DNA of 64,000 nt from Sphaerisporangium album (GTDB lineage Bacteria > Actinomycetota > Actinomycetes > Streptosporangiales > Streptosporangiaceae), in assembly GCF_003323745.1 (NCBI RefSeq), contig NZ_QOIL01000019.1, positions 121,906 to 185,905 on the forward strand, read 5' to 3'. This document shows positions 9,998 to 18,097 of this stretch, piece after piece; the first letter of the stretch is position 1; each line of letters opens with the position of its first letter. A model generated the notes under the pieces. The model searched no databases. It was not told the origin of the DNA and saw nothing but the letters and a program-made list of their open reading frames with translations. The position numbers and the translations under genes are program-made.

Positions 9998-10469
9998 CCC
10001 TGAAGCCTCCTCGACGGTGATGCGGTTCACACCTGTGGCAGCGGATATCAATGGGCAAAAGCCATATTGATCTCCAAAGCATATATCTCGGGCAACTCCC
10101 AAGCTGCATGGGCCCGTCATGGAGGGGCGCGTTCACGAGCGGGGGAATCGGCTCTCATCTTTCCCACGTTGCCTGGAAAGTCGCCGTCCCGCGACCGGCA
10201 AACGGCCGGATGAATAGGCTTCAACGGTAATAACCGGATATATCTCTCGGATATCTGCCGGCCTTTCGACCCATGGATCGCTCCACGCTACGCCCGCGGC
10301 GCACTGTGTTCATGGCCGTGCCTCCGGCACGGCGGTTCGGGGCCCTGTGTTCATGGCCTCGCTCCGCTCGGCCGGTTCGGGGCGCCTGAGAGTCGGCGTT
10401 CTTCCGCCGCGCCCCGACCGGTGCCTATGGCCGAGCCTCCGGGGCGGCGTGTCGGAGGGGGCGGGCGGG
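9998..10469. other. Intergenic region with AT-rich segment and tandem hairpin units
   Basis: No gene was found. The part at about 10040-10260 is unusually AT-rich, with direct repeats of the type CGGATAT and an imperfect inverted repeat around 10049-10076. It probably holds the promoter of the TPR gene. The part at 10305-10383 contains two similar units beginning TGTGTTCATGGCC, each with a hairpin, followed by a weaker third unit. These probably terminate the ergothioneine operon. Confidence 0.5.
10315..10333. terminator. Hairpin downstream of egtD
   Basis: GCCGTGCC and GGCACGGC form an 8-bp stem around a 3-base loop, about 140 bases past the egtD stop. A second, less regular hairpin lies in the next unit near 10355-10375. 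No U-tract follows, as is common in actinomycetes. Confidence 0.4.
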
Positions 10470-11522
10470 TCAGGTGTGGTGCCTGGCGCGCCGTGAGCGG
10501 TACTCCGGAGGACGATCCTCGCCGGGCCGTCGGGGGACCTGCGCCAGGAACAGCGCGAAGTCCTGGGCCGGGTCGGAGTACCAGCGGACCGGCGTGTACC
10601 CGGCCCGCTCCACCTCGCGCTCCAGCCGGTAGCGGTAGAACTTGGAGCTGATCTCCGTGCGCGTCTCCTCGCCCGCCTTGAAGGTGACGACCAGGTCGAG
10701 CTCGCGGAAGCGGACCCGCGTGTGCCGCACGGCGCGTAGCCGCATCTCGATCCGGTTCAGCCGGGCGTCGTACAACGCGACGTGCTCGAACGCCTCGGGC
10801 ACGAAGTCGGCGCCGAGCTCGCGGTTCATCACCGACAGGACGTTGCGGTTGAACGCCGCCGTCACCCCTTCGGCGTCGTCGTAGGCCGCGACCAGCCGCC
10901 CGGTGTCCTTGACCAGGTCGGCGCCGAGCAGCAGGCAGTCGCCGGGGGACAGCGTCGCGCGCAGCTCGGTCAGGAAGGACGCCCGGCCCTCCTCGTCCAT
11001 GTTGCCGAGCGTGCCGCCGAGGAACGCGACCAGCCGCCGGCCGATCCGGGGCAGCAGGGACAGATGCCGCTCGAAGTCGGCCCGGACCGCCCAGATGGCC
11101 AGCCCCGGGTAGGCGGCCGCCACCCGCTGGGCCGCGGCCTCCAGCGTCGTCCCGTCCACGTCGACCGGGGTGTAGGTCTTGAGCGTGCCCTCGGAGGTCA
11201 GCGCGTCCAGCAGTAGCGTCGTCTTCTCGCTGGTCCCCGACCCCAGCTCGACCAGGTTCTCGGCCTCGGTGAGCGCGGCGATCTCGCGCGCGTGCTCGCG
11301 CAGCAGGGCCAGCTCCCGTCGCGACGGGTAGTACTCGGGGAGCCGGGTGATCCGGGAGAACAGCTCGCTTCCCGCCGCGTCGTAGAACCACTTCGGCGGC
11401 AGCCACTTGGGGACGGAGGTCAGCCCGGTGCGGACGTCCTCGGCGAGGGCCTGGCGCAGGTAGCGGGGGCCCATGTGGTCGACCGTGTACAGGAACGGCA
11501 GCGGAATCTGTGTGACGGACAC
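10470..11522 (-). CDS. egtD: L-histidine N(alpha)-methyltransferase (ergothioneine biosynthesis)
   Basis: This 350-residue SAM-dependent enzyme trimethylates histidine to hercynine, the first step of ergothioneine synthesis. It shows the SAM-binding motif LVELGSGTSEKT near residue 90 and the EgtD-specific FYDAAGSELFSRITRLPEYYPSR region (given here as a family hallmark near residue 47). Length matches the family. GTG 11522 has GGAGG about 10 bases upstream. It is the last gene of the egtABCD operon and follows egtC after 64 bases. Confidence 0.95.
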   Translation of the reverse strand: MSVTQIPLPFLYTVDHMGPRYLRQALAEDVRTGLTSVPKWLPPKWFYDAAGSELFSRITRLPEYYPSRRELALLREHAREIAALTEAENLVELGSGTSEKTTLLLDALTSEGTLKTYTPVDVDGTTLEAAAQRVAAAYPGLAIWAVRADFERHLSLLPRIGRRLVAFLGGTLGNMDEEGRASFLTELRATLSPGDCLLLGADLVKDTGRLVAAYDDAEGVTAAFNRNVLSVMNRELGADFVPEAFEHVALYDARLNRIEMRLRAVRHTRVRFRELDLVVTFKAGEETRTEISSKFYRYRLEREVERAGYTPVRWYSDPAQDFALFLAQVPRRPGEDRPPEYRSRRARHHT

Positions 11523-11586
11523 GCGAACCTCCTGAGGTGACGGGTGGACGGGCGGCGGCGCGCGCGGCGGGGCACGTCCCGGCGGG

Positions 11587-12297
11587 TCACACCGGCTGGA
11601 CGCGCACGCCGTCGGGCGTGGCGAGGACGAGGTGCCGGTCGGGCACGGCTTCCCAGCCCGGCCGGTCGTCCAGCGGCTCGCTGGCGAGGAGCGCGCCCTC
11701 GCCGAGATGGAGGAACAGGGTCTCGTTCCAGGCGGTCGCGGCGATCATGCCGCCGTCGGCGACCAGCAGGTTCAGCCGGGCGTCCGGGTCGCGCAGCCCG
11801 GCCAGCCGCACCACCTCCGACACCGCATCGCCGAGCGTGGCGCCCGCGCCGAGCCGCGCGAACACCGCGGCCGCCAGCCACGCCGAGTCGCACGGGCTCT
11901 CCGGGGCGCGCCCGCCGGTCAGCGGCCGCACCGCCTCGCGCGCGACCCGCCCGTTGTGGCTGAGCAGCCAGCGCCCCTCGGCGAACGGCGCGGTCGCCGA
12001 CTCCTCGACCGGCATGCCCGGGCTCGCCGAGCGCACGGCGGCCATCAGGCAGGCCGAGCGGGCGACGGAGGCCAGGCCCGGCAGGTTCGCGTCCGCCCAG
12101 ATCGGGATGGAACGGCGGTAGCGCACCGGCTCCTCGCGCCCCGCGTCGTACCAGCCCACCCCGAACCCGTCGGCGTTCACGGTTCCGCACCGCTGCATGC
12201 GCGGCGCGTGGGACTGCCGGCACAGGCCGTACGACGGCTCCTGGAGCAGCGACGCGAGCGGGCGGGGGACGCCGAGCCACGCCGCGTGCCGGCACAC
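11587..12297 (-). CDS. egtC: Gamma-glutamyl-hercynylcysteine sulfoxide hydrolase
   Basis: This 236-residue class-II glutamine amidotransferase fold removes glutamate from the EgtB product. It starts MCRHAAWLG, so Cys2 becomes the N-terminal nucleophile after Met removal. The NADGFGVGWYD and LLSHNGRV segments are typical of the family. The GTG start immediately abuts the egtB TAG stop, with no spacer, implying translational coupling. Confidence 0.94.
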   Translation of the reverse strand: MCRHAAWLGVPRPLASLLQEPSYGLCRQSHAPRMQRCGTVNADGFGVGWYDAGREEPVRYRRSIPIWADANLPGLASVARSACLMAAVRSASPGMPVEESATAPFAEGRWLLSHNGRVAREAVRPLTGGRAPESPCDSAWLAAAVFARLGAGATLGDAVSEVVRLAGLRDPDARLNLLVADGGMIAATAWNETLFLHLGEGALLASEPLDDRPGWEAVPDRHLVLATPDGVRVQPV

Positions 12298-13692
12298 CTA
12301 CGCCTCCTCCTTCGGCGCCGGGCGCGCGCAGCGGAAGCCGGCGAATATCTGCCGCCGGTTCGGCAGGTCCCAGTTGCGGAAGCTGGCGCGCGCGGCCCGG
12401 GGGTGCGTCGCCCACGACCCGCCCCGCAGCACCCGGTGGGCGCGCCCGAAGAACACCTCGCTGTACTCCCGGTACGGGAAGCCGCGGAAGCCGGGGTAGG
12501 GCAGGAACCACGAGCCGGTCCACTCCCACACGTCCCCGATCATCTGCTCGGCCCCGTAGCAGGACGCGCCCGCCGGGAACGCGCCCACCGGCGCGGGACG
12601 GGAGGCGCGGTGGCCGAGGTTGGCGTGCGCGGGCCCCGGGGCGGCGTCCCCCCACGGGTAGGCGCGGGCCCGCCCGGCGGCGGGGTCCCACCCGCACGCC
12701 TTCTCCCACTCGGCCTCGGTGGGCAGCCTCTTGCCCGCCCAGCGCGCGTAGGCGTCGGCCTCGTACCAGCTCACATGCTGCACGGGCTCGTCCGCGGGCA
12801 CCGGCTCGGCCCGGCCGAAGCGGGTGCGCCACCACGTGTGCCCCTCGCGCCACCAGAACAGCGGGGCGGTGACGCCCTGCTCGGCGCGCCAGCGCCATCC
12901 GCGCGGGCTCCACCACCGCGGCTCGGCGTACCCGCCGTCTTCCACGAACGCCGCGTACGCGCCGGCCGTCACCGGGTGGCGGTCGATCCAGAACGCGGGC
13001 AGGTCGGCGTCGTGGGCGGGCCGCTCGTTGTCGTAGGCCCATGGGTCCGCGCCGGCCCCGGCGCGGAACCGGCCGGCCGGGACGAACACCTCCTCCGCGC
13101 CGCCGGGCCTGCCGGGGGGCAGGTCGCCGTCGCGCACGAGCCCGGGCCGCCCGGAGAGTTGCAGCGTGGCGAGCATCGTCTCGTCGTGCTGGTGCTCGTG
13201 CTGAAGGACGAGCCCGAACACGAACCCGCCCGCGCGCAGCGGGTCGGCGCCGCGCAGGTCCGCCTCGCCGAGGCCCTCGAGGACGTCCAGGACGCGGCCG
13301 CGGACCCCGGCGATGTAGGTGCGGGCCTCGGCGGGGCCGAGCAGTGGCAGGTTCGGGCGGTCCTTGCGCGGATGGGCGAAGGCGTCGTAGATCGTGTCGA
13401 TCTCCGGGCGGGTCGGGTCGGCCCCGGCGAGCTCGCGCAGCACCCACAGCTCCTCGTAGTTGCCCACGTGGGCCAGGTCCCACACCAGCGGGGACATCAG
13501 GGCCGAGTGCTGGCGCACCAGCAGGTCGTCGTCGATGTCGGTGTAGGTGAGCGAGCGGCGGCGGCCCTCGTCCAGTTCGGCGGCGATCCGCTCCTTGAAC
13601 GCGGCCGCGTCGTCGAGCGCCGCGGTGTGGAGTGCCGCGGTGTGGGACGCGTCGGTGGCCTCGGCCGCCTTCGTGTTCCTCAGGGTGCTCAT
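12298..13692 (-). CDS. egtB: Hercynine oxygenase (sulfoxide synthase)
   Basis: This 464-residue iron enzyme joins gamma-glutamylcysteine (or cysteine) to hercynine using O2. The N-terminal DinB-like half contains the iron-binding HEHQHDE cluster (an HX3HXE-type motif), and an earlier His in QHSALMSPLVWDLAHVGN completes the set. The C-terminal half is an FGE-sulfatase domain with QMIGDVWEWTGSWF and RVLRGGSWAT. The ATG start overlaps the egtA stop by four bases (ATGA). Confidence 0.95.
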   Translation of the reverse strand: MSTLRNTKAAEATDASHTAALHTAALDDAAAFKERIAAELDEGRRRSLTYTDIDDDLLVRQHSALMSPLVWDLAHVGNYEELWVLRELAGADPTRPEIDTIYDAFAHPRKDRPNLPLLGPAEARTYIAGVRGRVLDVLEGLGEADLRGADPLRAGGFVFGLVLQHEHQHDETMLATLQLSGRPGLVRDGDLPPGRPGGAEEVFVPAGRFRAGAGADPWAYDNERPAHDADLPAFWIDRHPVTAGAYAAFVEDGGYAEPRWWSPRGWRWRAEQGVTAPLFWWREGHTWWRTRFGRAEPVPADEPVQHVSWYEADAYARWAGKRLPTEAEWEKACGWDPAAGRARAYPWGDAAPGPAHANLGHRASRPAPVGAFPAGASCYGAEQMIGDVWEWTGSWFLPYPGFRGFPYREYSEVFFGRAHRVLRGGSWATHPRAARASFRNWDLPNRRQIFAGFRCARPAPKEEA

Positions 13693-14996
13693 ACGGCGAC
13701 CTCCTCGCTCAGCCAGGCGAGCGGGCCCGCGCCCGGCTCGCGCGAGCGCGTCAGCGCGTCCACGGCGGGGGAGCGGCCGGTCGTCACGTGACGGTCGGCG
13801 TAGGACTCCACGTCCGCGACGAGCCAGGGTTCGGCGCCGAGCCGGGGGAGCGCCCCGGCGGCGGCGCGGAAGCACTCGTCGGCGGCCCGCCGCACCCGCT
13901 CGTCGCCGAGGCCCACGTGGGCGGCGTGCCACCAGCGGTCGGCGAGCGGCCCGGTGGCGGCGAGGGCGGCGTCGGCGGCGCGGTCGTCCAGCAGCAGCGC
14001 GCAGGTGACGGCCACGCACGCCGGCCACCACTTCACGGGCAGCGCGTCGAGGTAGCGGATCTCCAGCCATCCCCGGGGCCGCACCGGCGGGAACACCGTG
14101 GTCGCGTGGTAGGTGAGGTCTCGCAGCGTGGGCGGGTGCCCGCCGAGGTGCGGGGAGCGCATCCAGTCGCCGAACGTCGCCCGGCTCGGCGCGGGCGGGC
14201 GGCGGGTGCCCTTCTCGCGCAGGAGCATCAGGCGGGCGTCCATGAGGTAGCGCGCCCAGGCCGCCGCCGGGTCGCCGTCCCCCGAGACCGGGCGGGTGCG
14301 CGTGGAGTCCAGGTGCAGCCACACGGCCTGGCGTCCCGACATCCATCCGCACGGCCGCCCGCCGGACAGCGGGGAGTTGGCGAAGGCGGCGTTGAGCACC
14401 GGGCCGAGCGCGTTGGCGCGGTGCCAGCGGACGTGCGGCCGTTCCCCGAAGTCCACGTTGACCTGGATCGACGCCGACAGGCACATCATCATCGGCCCGT
14501 AGGGGACGCCGAGCAGTTCGGCCATCGCCTCGTAGCGCGGCTGGCGGAGCTGGCGCAGGGGCGGCCGGATCGGGTCCAGGCCGATCCCCGCCACCAGCAG
14601 GCCGTCGTCGGCCAGGGCCCGGCGGGCGGTCTCCAGGTCGGCGGCCATGTCGCGGACGGCCCGTGCCAGCGGGGCGGCGGGGCCGGACAGTTCGAGCTGG
14701 CCCCCGGGTTCGAAGGTGAGGGCGCTGCCGCGCGTCAGCGGGGGGAGGGCGTCGATGATCCGGGCCACGGTGACCTGCCGGGAGGGTTCGGCGCGGTCGA
14801 AGACGAGGAACTCCAGCTCGACCCCGACCCTGTCGCCGGGGAGACCGGGGGAGCCGAGGAAGCCGGGGGAGCCGGGGGAGCGGGGGGAATCCGATGGGGC
14901 GGCGGTGCCGGGGGAGCCGCGGAAGCACCGCTGCGCGAACCTCTCCACGTCCGCCGGACCGCGGACCCGCGCGTCGCTGTTCTCTGTACCGATCAT
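13689..14996 (-). CDS. egtA: Glutamate-cysteine ligase EgtA
   Basis: This 435-residue ATP-dependent ligase makes gamma-glutamylcysteine, the sulfur donor for EgtB. It is of the actinobacterial GCS2/EgtA type, with VGVELEFLVFDRAEPSR near the N-terminus and SASIQVNVDFG in the centre. ATG 14996 is chosen because AGGAGG lies five bases upstream; the longer frame to 15209 has only low-complexity sequence. It is the first gene of egtABCD. No egtE (the PLP C-S lyase that completes the pathway) lies in the operon. Confidence 0.93.
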   Translation of the reverse strand: MIGTENSDARVRGPADVERFAQRCFRGSPGTAAPSDSPRSPGSPGFLGSPGLPGDRVGVELEFLVFDRAEPSRQVTVARIIDALPPLTRGSALTFEPGGQLELSGPAAPLARAVRDMAADLETARRALADDGLLVAGIGLDPIRPPLRQLRQPRYEAMAELLGVPYGPMMMCLSASIQVNVDFGERPHVRWHRANALGPVLNAAFANSPLSGGRPCGWMSGRQAVWLHLDSTRTRPVSGDGDPAAAWARYLMDARLMLLREKGTRRPPAPSRATFGDWMRSPHLGGHPPTLRDLTYHATTVFPPVRPRGWLEIRYLDALPVKWWPACVAVTCALLLDDRAADAALAATGPLADRWWHAAHVGLGDERVRRAADECFRAAAGALPRLGAEPWLVADVESYADRHVTTGRSPAVDALTRSREPGAGPLAWLSEEVAV

Positions 14997-15603
14997 GAGA
15001 CCTCCTAGGACGAGGCGTGTACGGTCGGCAGAGCCGTGGAGACCTCCTGTTCGCGAGAGGCGAGCGGCGAAGAGGGCGGGGCGGGAAGTCGGAAGGTCCG
15101 GAAGGTCGAGAAGGCCGAGAAGGACGAGAGGGCGCGGCCGTCCGGGTGCGCCGGCGCCGGGCCATTGGCTAAGCATCTCGTACCCGGCATTCCGCCCTAT
15201 GAAGCCCAAAACGGATGATCAGCTCAAAAGCACATGATCTCCCAAATATACGGATCATGCCGTATAAAGCGGATGTAAGGGGCGCCGTGCGGGGCCTTGT
15301 GCTGTCCTCTTGTGGCCGGACGGCGGCGCGGCGGCAAGGGTCGCGCGGACGGGCCCGCCGGGCCGCGGCGCGAGGAACGCGCAGGTCGCGCGGGGGAGCG
15401 GGGAGTCAAGGGATCACGCCGACCGAAGTGGGCGCCGCGCGCGCGAGGCAAGGGCGGCGCCCGGCGGGCATGGACACGCACTGTAGTCGTATGGATACTT
15501 CCGGTGACGAACCGAAGATCCCCGGCCCCGCCCGGGAGCACGCGACGGCACCGGCCGCCGACGGCCCCGCGGGACGGGGAGGGGAACCATCGAAGGAGAA
15601 TCA
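14997..15603. other. Intergenic region upstream of egtA and of the small secreted protein
   Basis: No gene is supported here. The divergent region contains an AT-rich patch around 15195-15275 that probably holds the egt promoter, and a G+C-rich, low-complexity stretch at 15290-15470. The only clear structural feature is the inverted repeat at 15247-15266. Confidence 0.5.
15247..15266. promoter_or_regulatory. Inverted repeat upstream of egtA
   Basis: TATACGG and CCGTATA, seven bases each, flank a self-complementary ATCATG spacer. It lies about 250 bases upstream of egtA in the AT-rich part of the intergenic region, and is a candidate operator for the ergothioneine operon or the divergent gene. 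Function is inferred from symmetry only. Confidence 0.4.
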
Positions 15604-15975
15604 ATGCGCGCGAAGAAGGTCTGGACGCTTGGAGTGGCCGCCGCCTGCTGCGCGGGACTCGCCACGATCGCCGCCGCCCCGGCGTCGGACGCGGCCCCCG
15701 CCCCGGCGCCGGCCGCTCAGCGGGCCGCCGGCTTCACCGGGTACCAGTTGGTCAAGCTCCCCAACGCCAACGTCCCCAACTTCCAGCGCCGCGTCGTGCG
15801 GTGCCCCTCCGGCAAGCGCGCCGTCGGCGGCGGCGCCGAGGCCCAGGGCAACGACGCGATCCTCGTCGGGAGCTTCCCGACCGACGACGGCGCCGGATGG
15901 ATCGGCCTCGGCCGCCAGAACAAGTACAACGACGTCGGCATCAGCGTCTACGTGATCTGCGCCGACGTCAGCTGA
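15604..15975 (+). CDS. Small secreted protein, function unknown
   Basis: This 123-residue protein has a signal peptide (MRAKKVWTLGVAAACCAGLA, then an Ala/Pro-rich region) and a short mature domain of about 80 residues. The mature part contains two Cys (VRCPSGKRAVGGGAEAQG and YVICADVS) that could form a disulfide, and alternates Gly-rich turns with beta-type segments. GAAGGAG lies eight bases before the ATG. It resembles small secreted actinobacterial proteins of unknown role; no enzyme motif was seen. Two strong hairpins follow. Confidence 0.8.
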   Translation: MRAKKVWTLGVAAACCAGLATIAAAPASDAAPAPAPAAQRAAGFTGYQLVKLPNANVPNFQRRVVRCPSGKRAVGGGAEAQGNDAILVGSFPTDDGAGWIGLGRQNKYNDVGISVYVICADVS

Positions 15976-15992
15976 TCGTCTCTCCCCGCGGC

Positions 15993-16025
15993 TTCGGCGA
16001 GGACTCGCAGGTGGTCCTCGCCGAA
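15993..16025. terminator. Terminator hairpin after the small secreted protein
   Basis: TTCGGCGAGGAC and GTCCTCGCCGAA form a perfect 12-bp stem with a 9-base loop, 18 bases after the stop codon. Confidence 0.75.
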
Positions 16026-16031
16026 CCGCCC

Positions 16032-16066
16032 GCGGCCGCCGGCGGACCGGGCCCGCCGGCGGCCGC
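16032..16066. terminator. Second hairpin, between convergent genes
   Basis: GCGGCCGCCGGCGG pairs with its exact complement across a 7-base loop, giving a 14-bp stem. It sits 26 bases past the end of the minus-strand phosphodiesterase gene and probably terminates that transcript. Confidence 0.7.
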
Positions 16067-16091
16067 CCCTCATCGCAGGGGGCCGGTCAAG

Positions 16092-17198
16092 CTACGAGAA
16101 CAGGCGGTCGCGCGTGGCGCGGGCGATGCCCGGGTCGTCGGAGAACACGCCGTCCACGCCGAGGCCGAACAGCCGCTCCAGCCAGCCCATGACGTCGCCG
16201 GTGGCGCGCGGGTAGGCGGGGCTCGCCGGGTTGCCGAGGCGGTAGTCGACCGGGAGCTGCGAGTTCTCGGGGCGGATCGTCCAGGTGTGCACCTTCAGGC
16301 CGCGGCGGTGGGCGTCCTTGATCAGCGTGGTCGGCTGCAGGAGCCTCCCGTCGGGGCCGGTCGGGACGATCCACGCGGTGGCCACGCCCACCCCGTCGGC
16401 GTACCGGGCGATGTCGCGCAGGCCGTCCGGGGTGACCAGGTCGGCGTAGGTGCGCTTGTCGCCCGCCGCCACCAGGTCGTACGGGGCGCCCGTGCCGTTG
16501 ACGAGCTGGATCAGCGGCAGGCGCGTCAGCGGGCGCAGCTGCCTGAGGTTCGTGGTCTCGAACGACTGGATGAAGACCGGCGCGCGCGAGCCGTCCCAGT
16601 TGTGGCGCTTGAGCGCGGCCAGCAGCGGCTCCTCCAGCGACAGCCCGATCGAGTCGAAGTAGGTCGGGTGCTTGGTCTCGGGGTAGACGCCCACGCCCTT
16701 CTTCTGCGCGAGCTCGATCACCTCGTCGAACGTCGGGATCTGCGCCAGGCCGTTGAACGCGGTGTTGTCCGGCCGCAGGTCCGGGATGCGCTCCTCGGCG
16801 CGCAGCGTGCGCAGCTCGGCCAGCGTGAAGTCCTCGGTGAACCAGCCGGTCACCGCCACGCCGTCGATCGTCTTGGTCGTCCTGCGCGCCGCGAACTCGG
16901 GGTGGTTCTCGACGTCGGTGGTGCCGCCGATCTCGTTCTCGTGCCGGGCGACCAGCACGTGGTCCTTCGTGGACACCAGGTCGGGCTCGATGTAGTCGGC
17001 CCCGAGCTTGATCGCGGCCTCGTACGACAGCAGCGTGTGCTCAGGGCGGATCGCGCTGGCGCCACGGTGGCCGATGACGAGGGGCACGCTTCCCTCGTGG
17101 CGGTCGCGGTCTCCGGCGGTCGCGTTCTGCGGCGCGAGGACGGCGAACGCCGCTCCCGCCGTGAGCGCCGTCGTCAGCACCGTCAGCATCTTCTTCAT
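16092..17198 (-). CDS. Secreted glycerophosphodiester phosphodiesterase
   Basis: This 368-residue protein hydrolyses glycerophosphodiesters to glycerol-3-phosphate and an alcohol. The signal peptide is MKKMLTVLTTALTAGAAFAV. The GDPD TIM-barrel begins VIGHRGASAIRPEHT, with the catalytic His-Arg pair. It continues with GADYIEPDLVSTKD (the Glu and Asp metal ligands) and LVARHENEIGG (the second His). Length and motifs match secreted actinobacterial members. ATG 17198 places the signal peptide at the N-terminus; a longer frame to 17249 is less likely. Confidence 0.9.
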   Translation of the reverse strand: MKKMLTVLTTALTAGAAFAVLAPQNATAGDRDRHEGSVPLVIGHRGASAIRPEHTLLSYEAAIKLGADYIEPDLVSTKDHVLVARHENEIGGTTDVENHPEFAARRTTKTIDGVAVTGWFTEDFTLAELRTLRAEERIPDLRPDNTAFNGLAQIPTFDEVIELAQKKGVGVYPETKHPTYFDSIGLSLEEPLLAALKRHNWDGSRAPVFIQSFETTNLRQLRPLTRLPLIQLVNGTGAPYDLVAAGDKRTYADLVTPDGLRDIARYADGVGVATAWIVPTGPDGRLLQPTTLIKDAHRRGLKVHTWTIRPENSQLPVDYRLGNPASPAYPRATGDVMGWLERLFGLGVDGVFSDDPGIARATRDRLFS

Positions 17199-17272
17199 GT
17201 CCGGGCACACCCCACTCTCTGGTTTCGCGGGGCACGCTAACGGCCGCACCTGTACCCGGGGTGGCGCGACGG

Positions 17273-17788
17273 TTAACGATCAACGGCGGCGGCGCCTCTG
17301 CCCGACAGCCACTCGCGGGCGCGGGTCAGGTGCGCGTCGGTCAGCCCCGTGCCCGGGTCGACGTCGACCAGCAGGAACTCGTCCACGCCGGGGTGGTCCT
17401 TGAGGTAGTGCCAGTCGGCGACGCCGAGGCTGTCGTCGAACCAGACGAACGGGCGCCCGGCGACGTATTCGGCGACGTGACGGGTCTTGAAGTGCTCGCC
17501 CGCGCGCGACCCCGGGTCGCCGTTGACCGTGATCACCGGCAGGGCCGGCAGGCCGAGGCGCGGGGCGATCTCGGCGTTGGCGTGCTGCTCCCAGGTGGTG
17601 GCCCAGGCCAGCTCGGCGCCGGTGTCGCCGGCGAGCCTCGCCAGCTTGGCGCCGTGCCGGGTGTTCAGCAGAATGCGATAGGAGCGGCCGTCCAGGACGC
17701 ACTCGTGCCGCCGGAGCCGCAGGGAGTGCCGCCGGGCCGGGTTCAGCACCCCGTCCACGTCCAGAAGTACAAGGGGGCGCTTGGTCAC
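17273..17788 (-). CDS. HAD-superfamily-like hydrolase
   Basis: This 171-residue cytoplasmic protein begins with PLVLLDVDGVLNP, the HAD motif I (DxDGxxN). A later FVWFDDSLGVADWHY segment could supply the metal-binding Asp pair. It lacks a large cap domain. GTG 17788 has GAGGAG about nine bases upstream. The substrate is unknown; similar short proteins are often annotated simply as HAD hydrolases. Confidence 0.82.
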   Translation of the reverse strand: MTKRPLVLLDVDGVLNPARRHSLRLRRHECVLDGRSYRILLNTRHGAKLARLAGDTGAELAWATTWEQHANAEIAPRLGLPALPVITVNGDPGSRAGEHFKTRHVAEYVAGRPFVWFDDSLGVADWHYLKDHPGVDEFLLVDVDPGTGLTDAHLTRAREWLSGRGAAAVDR

Positions 17789-17868
17789 GTGCCGCTCCTC
17801 GGTCGTCGGTCCTGTAGACATGATGCCGTGTCCACGGGTTCCGACGGCACGACGGACCCTTCCTCCGC

Positions 17869-18022
17869 CTAGGGGCGGTTCCACGCCTCCGCGAGGAGCC
17901 GGTACGAGCGCACGCGATCGGCGTGCTCGTAGGCGGTGGCCGTGACGAGCAGCTCGTCCGCCCCGGTCACGTCCCTCGCGCAGCGCCTCGCCCACGGTGC
18001 CGCCGGAGCGGATCGGCGCCAA
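17869..18022 (-). pseudogene. Relic of an LLM-class flavin oxidoreductase (C-terminal end)
   Basis: On the minus strand the end of a luciferase-like oxidoreductase is readable as TGADELLVTATAYEHADR followed by RVRSYRLLAEAWNRP and a TAG stop at 17871-17869. Just upstream a second segment of the same family, PIRSGGTVGEALREG, is in a different frame, so there is a frameshift near 17985. The rest of the gene is missing. It lies directly behind the intact LLM gene at 18098, so it may be what remains of a tandem paralogue. Confidence 0.75.
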
Positions 18023-18097
18023 GGATGGACAGCGGGGTCCGTCGGGGTGCCATGTCTGGCCTTCGTCTGCCTTTCTGTGCCAGGCCGGGCGCCGGTC

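Noticed and set aside
13632..15008. Long plus-strand reading frames opposite egtA and egtB
   Set aside because: They are low-complexity Arg/Gly/Ala/His-rich translations antisense to clearly recognisable enzymes; this is a normal effect of high G+C codon use.
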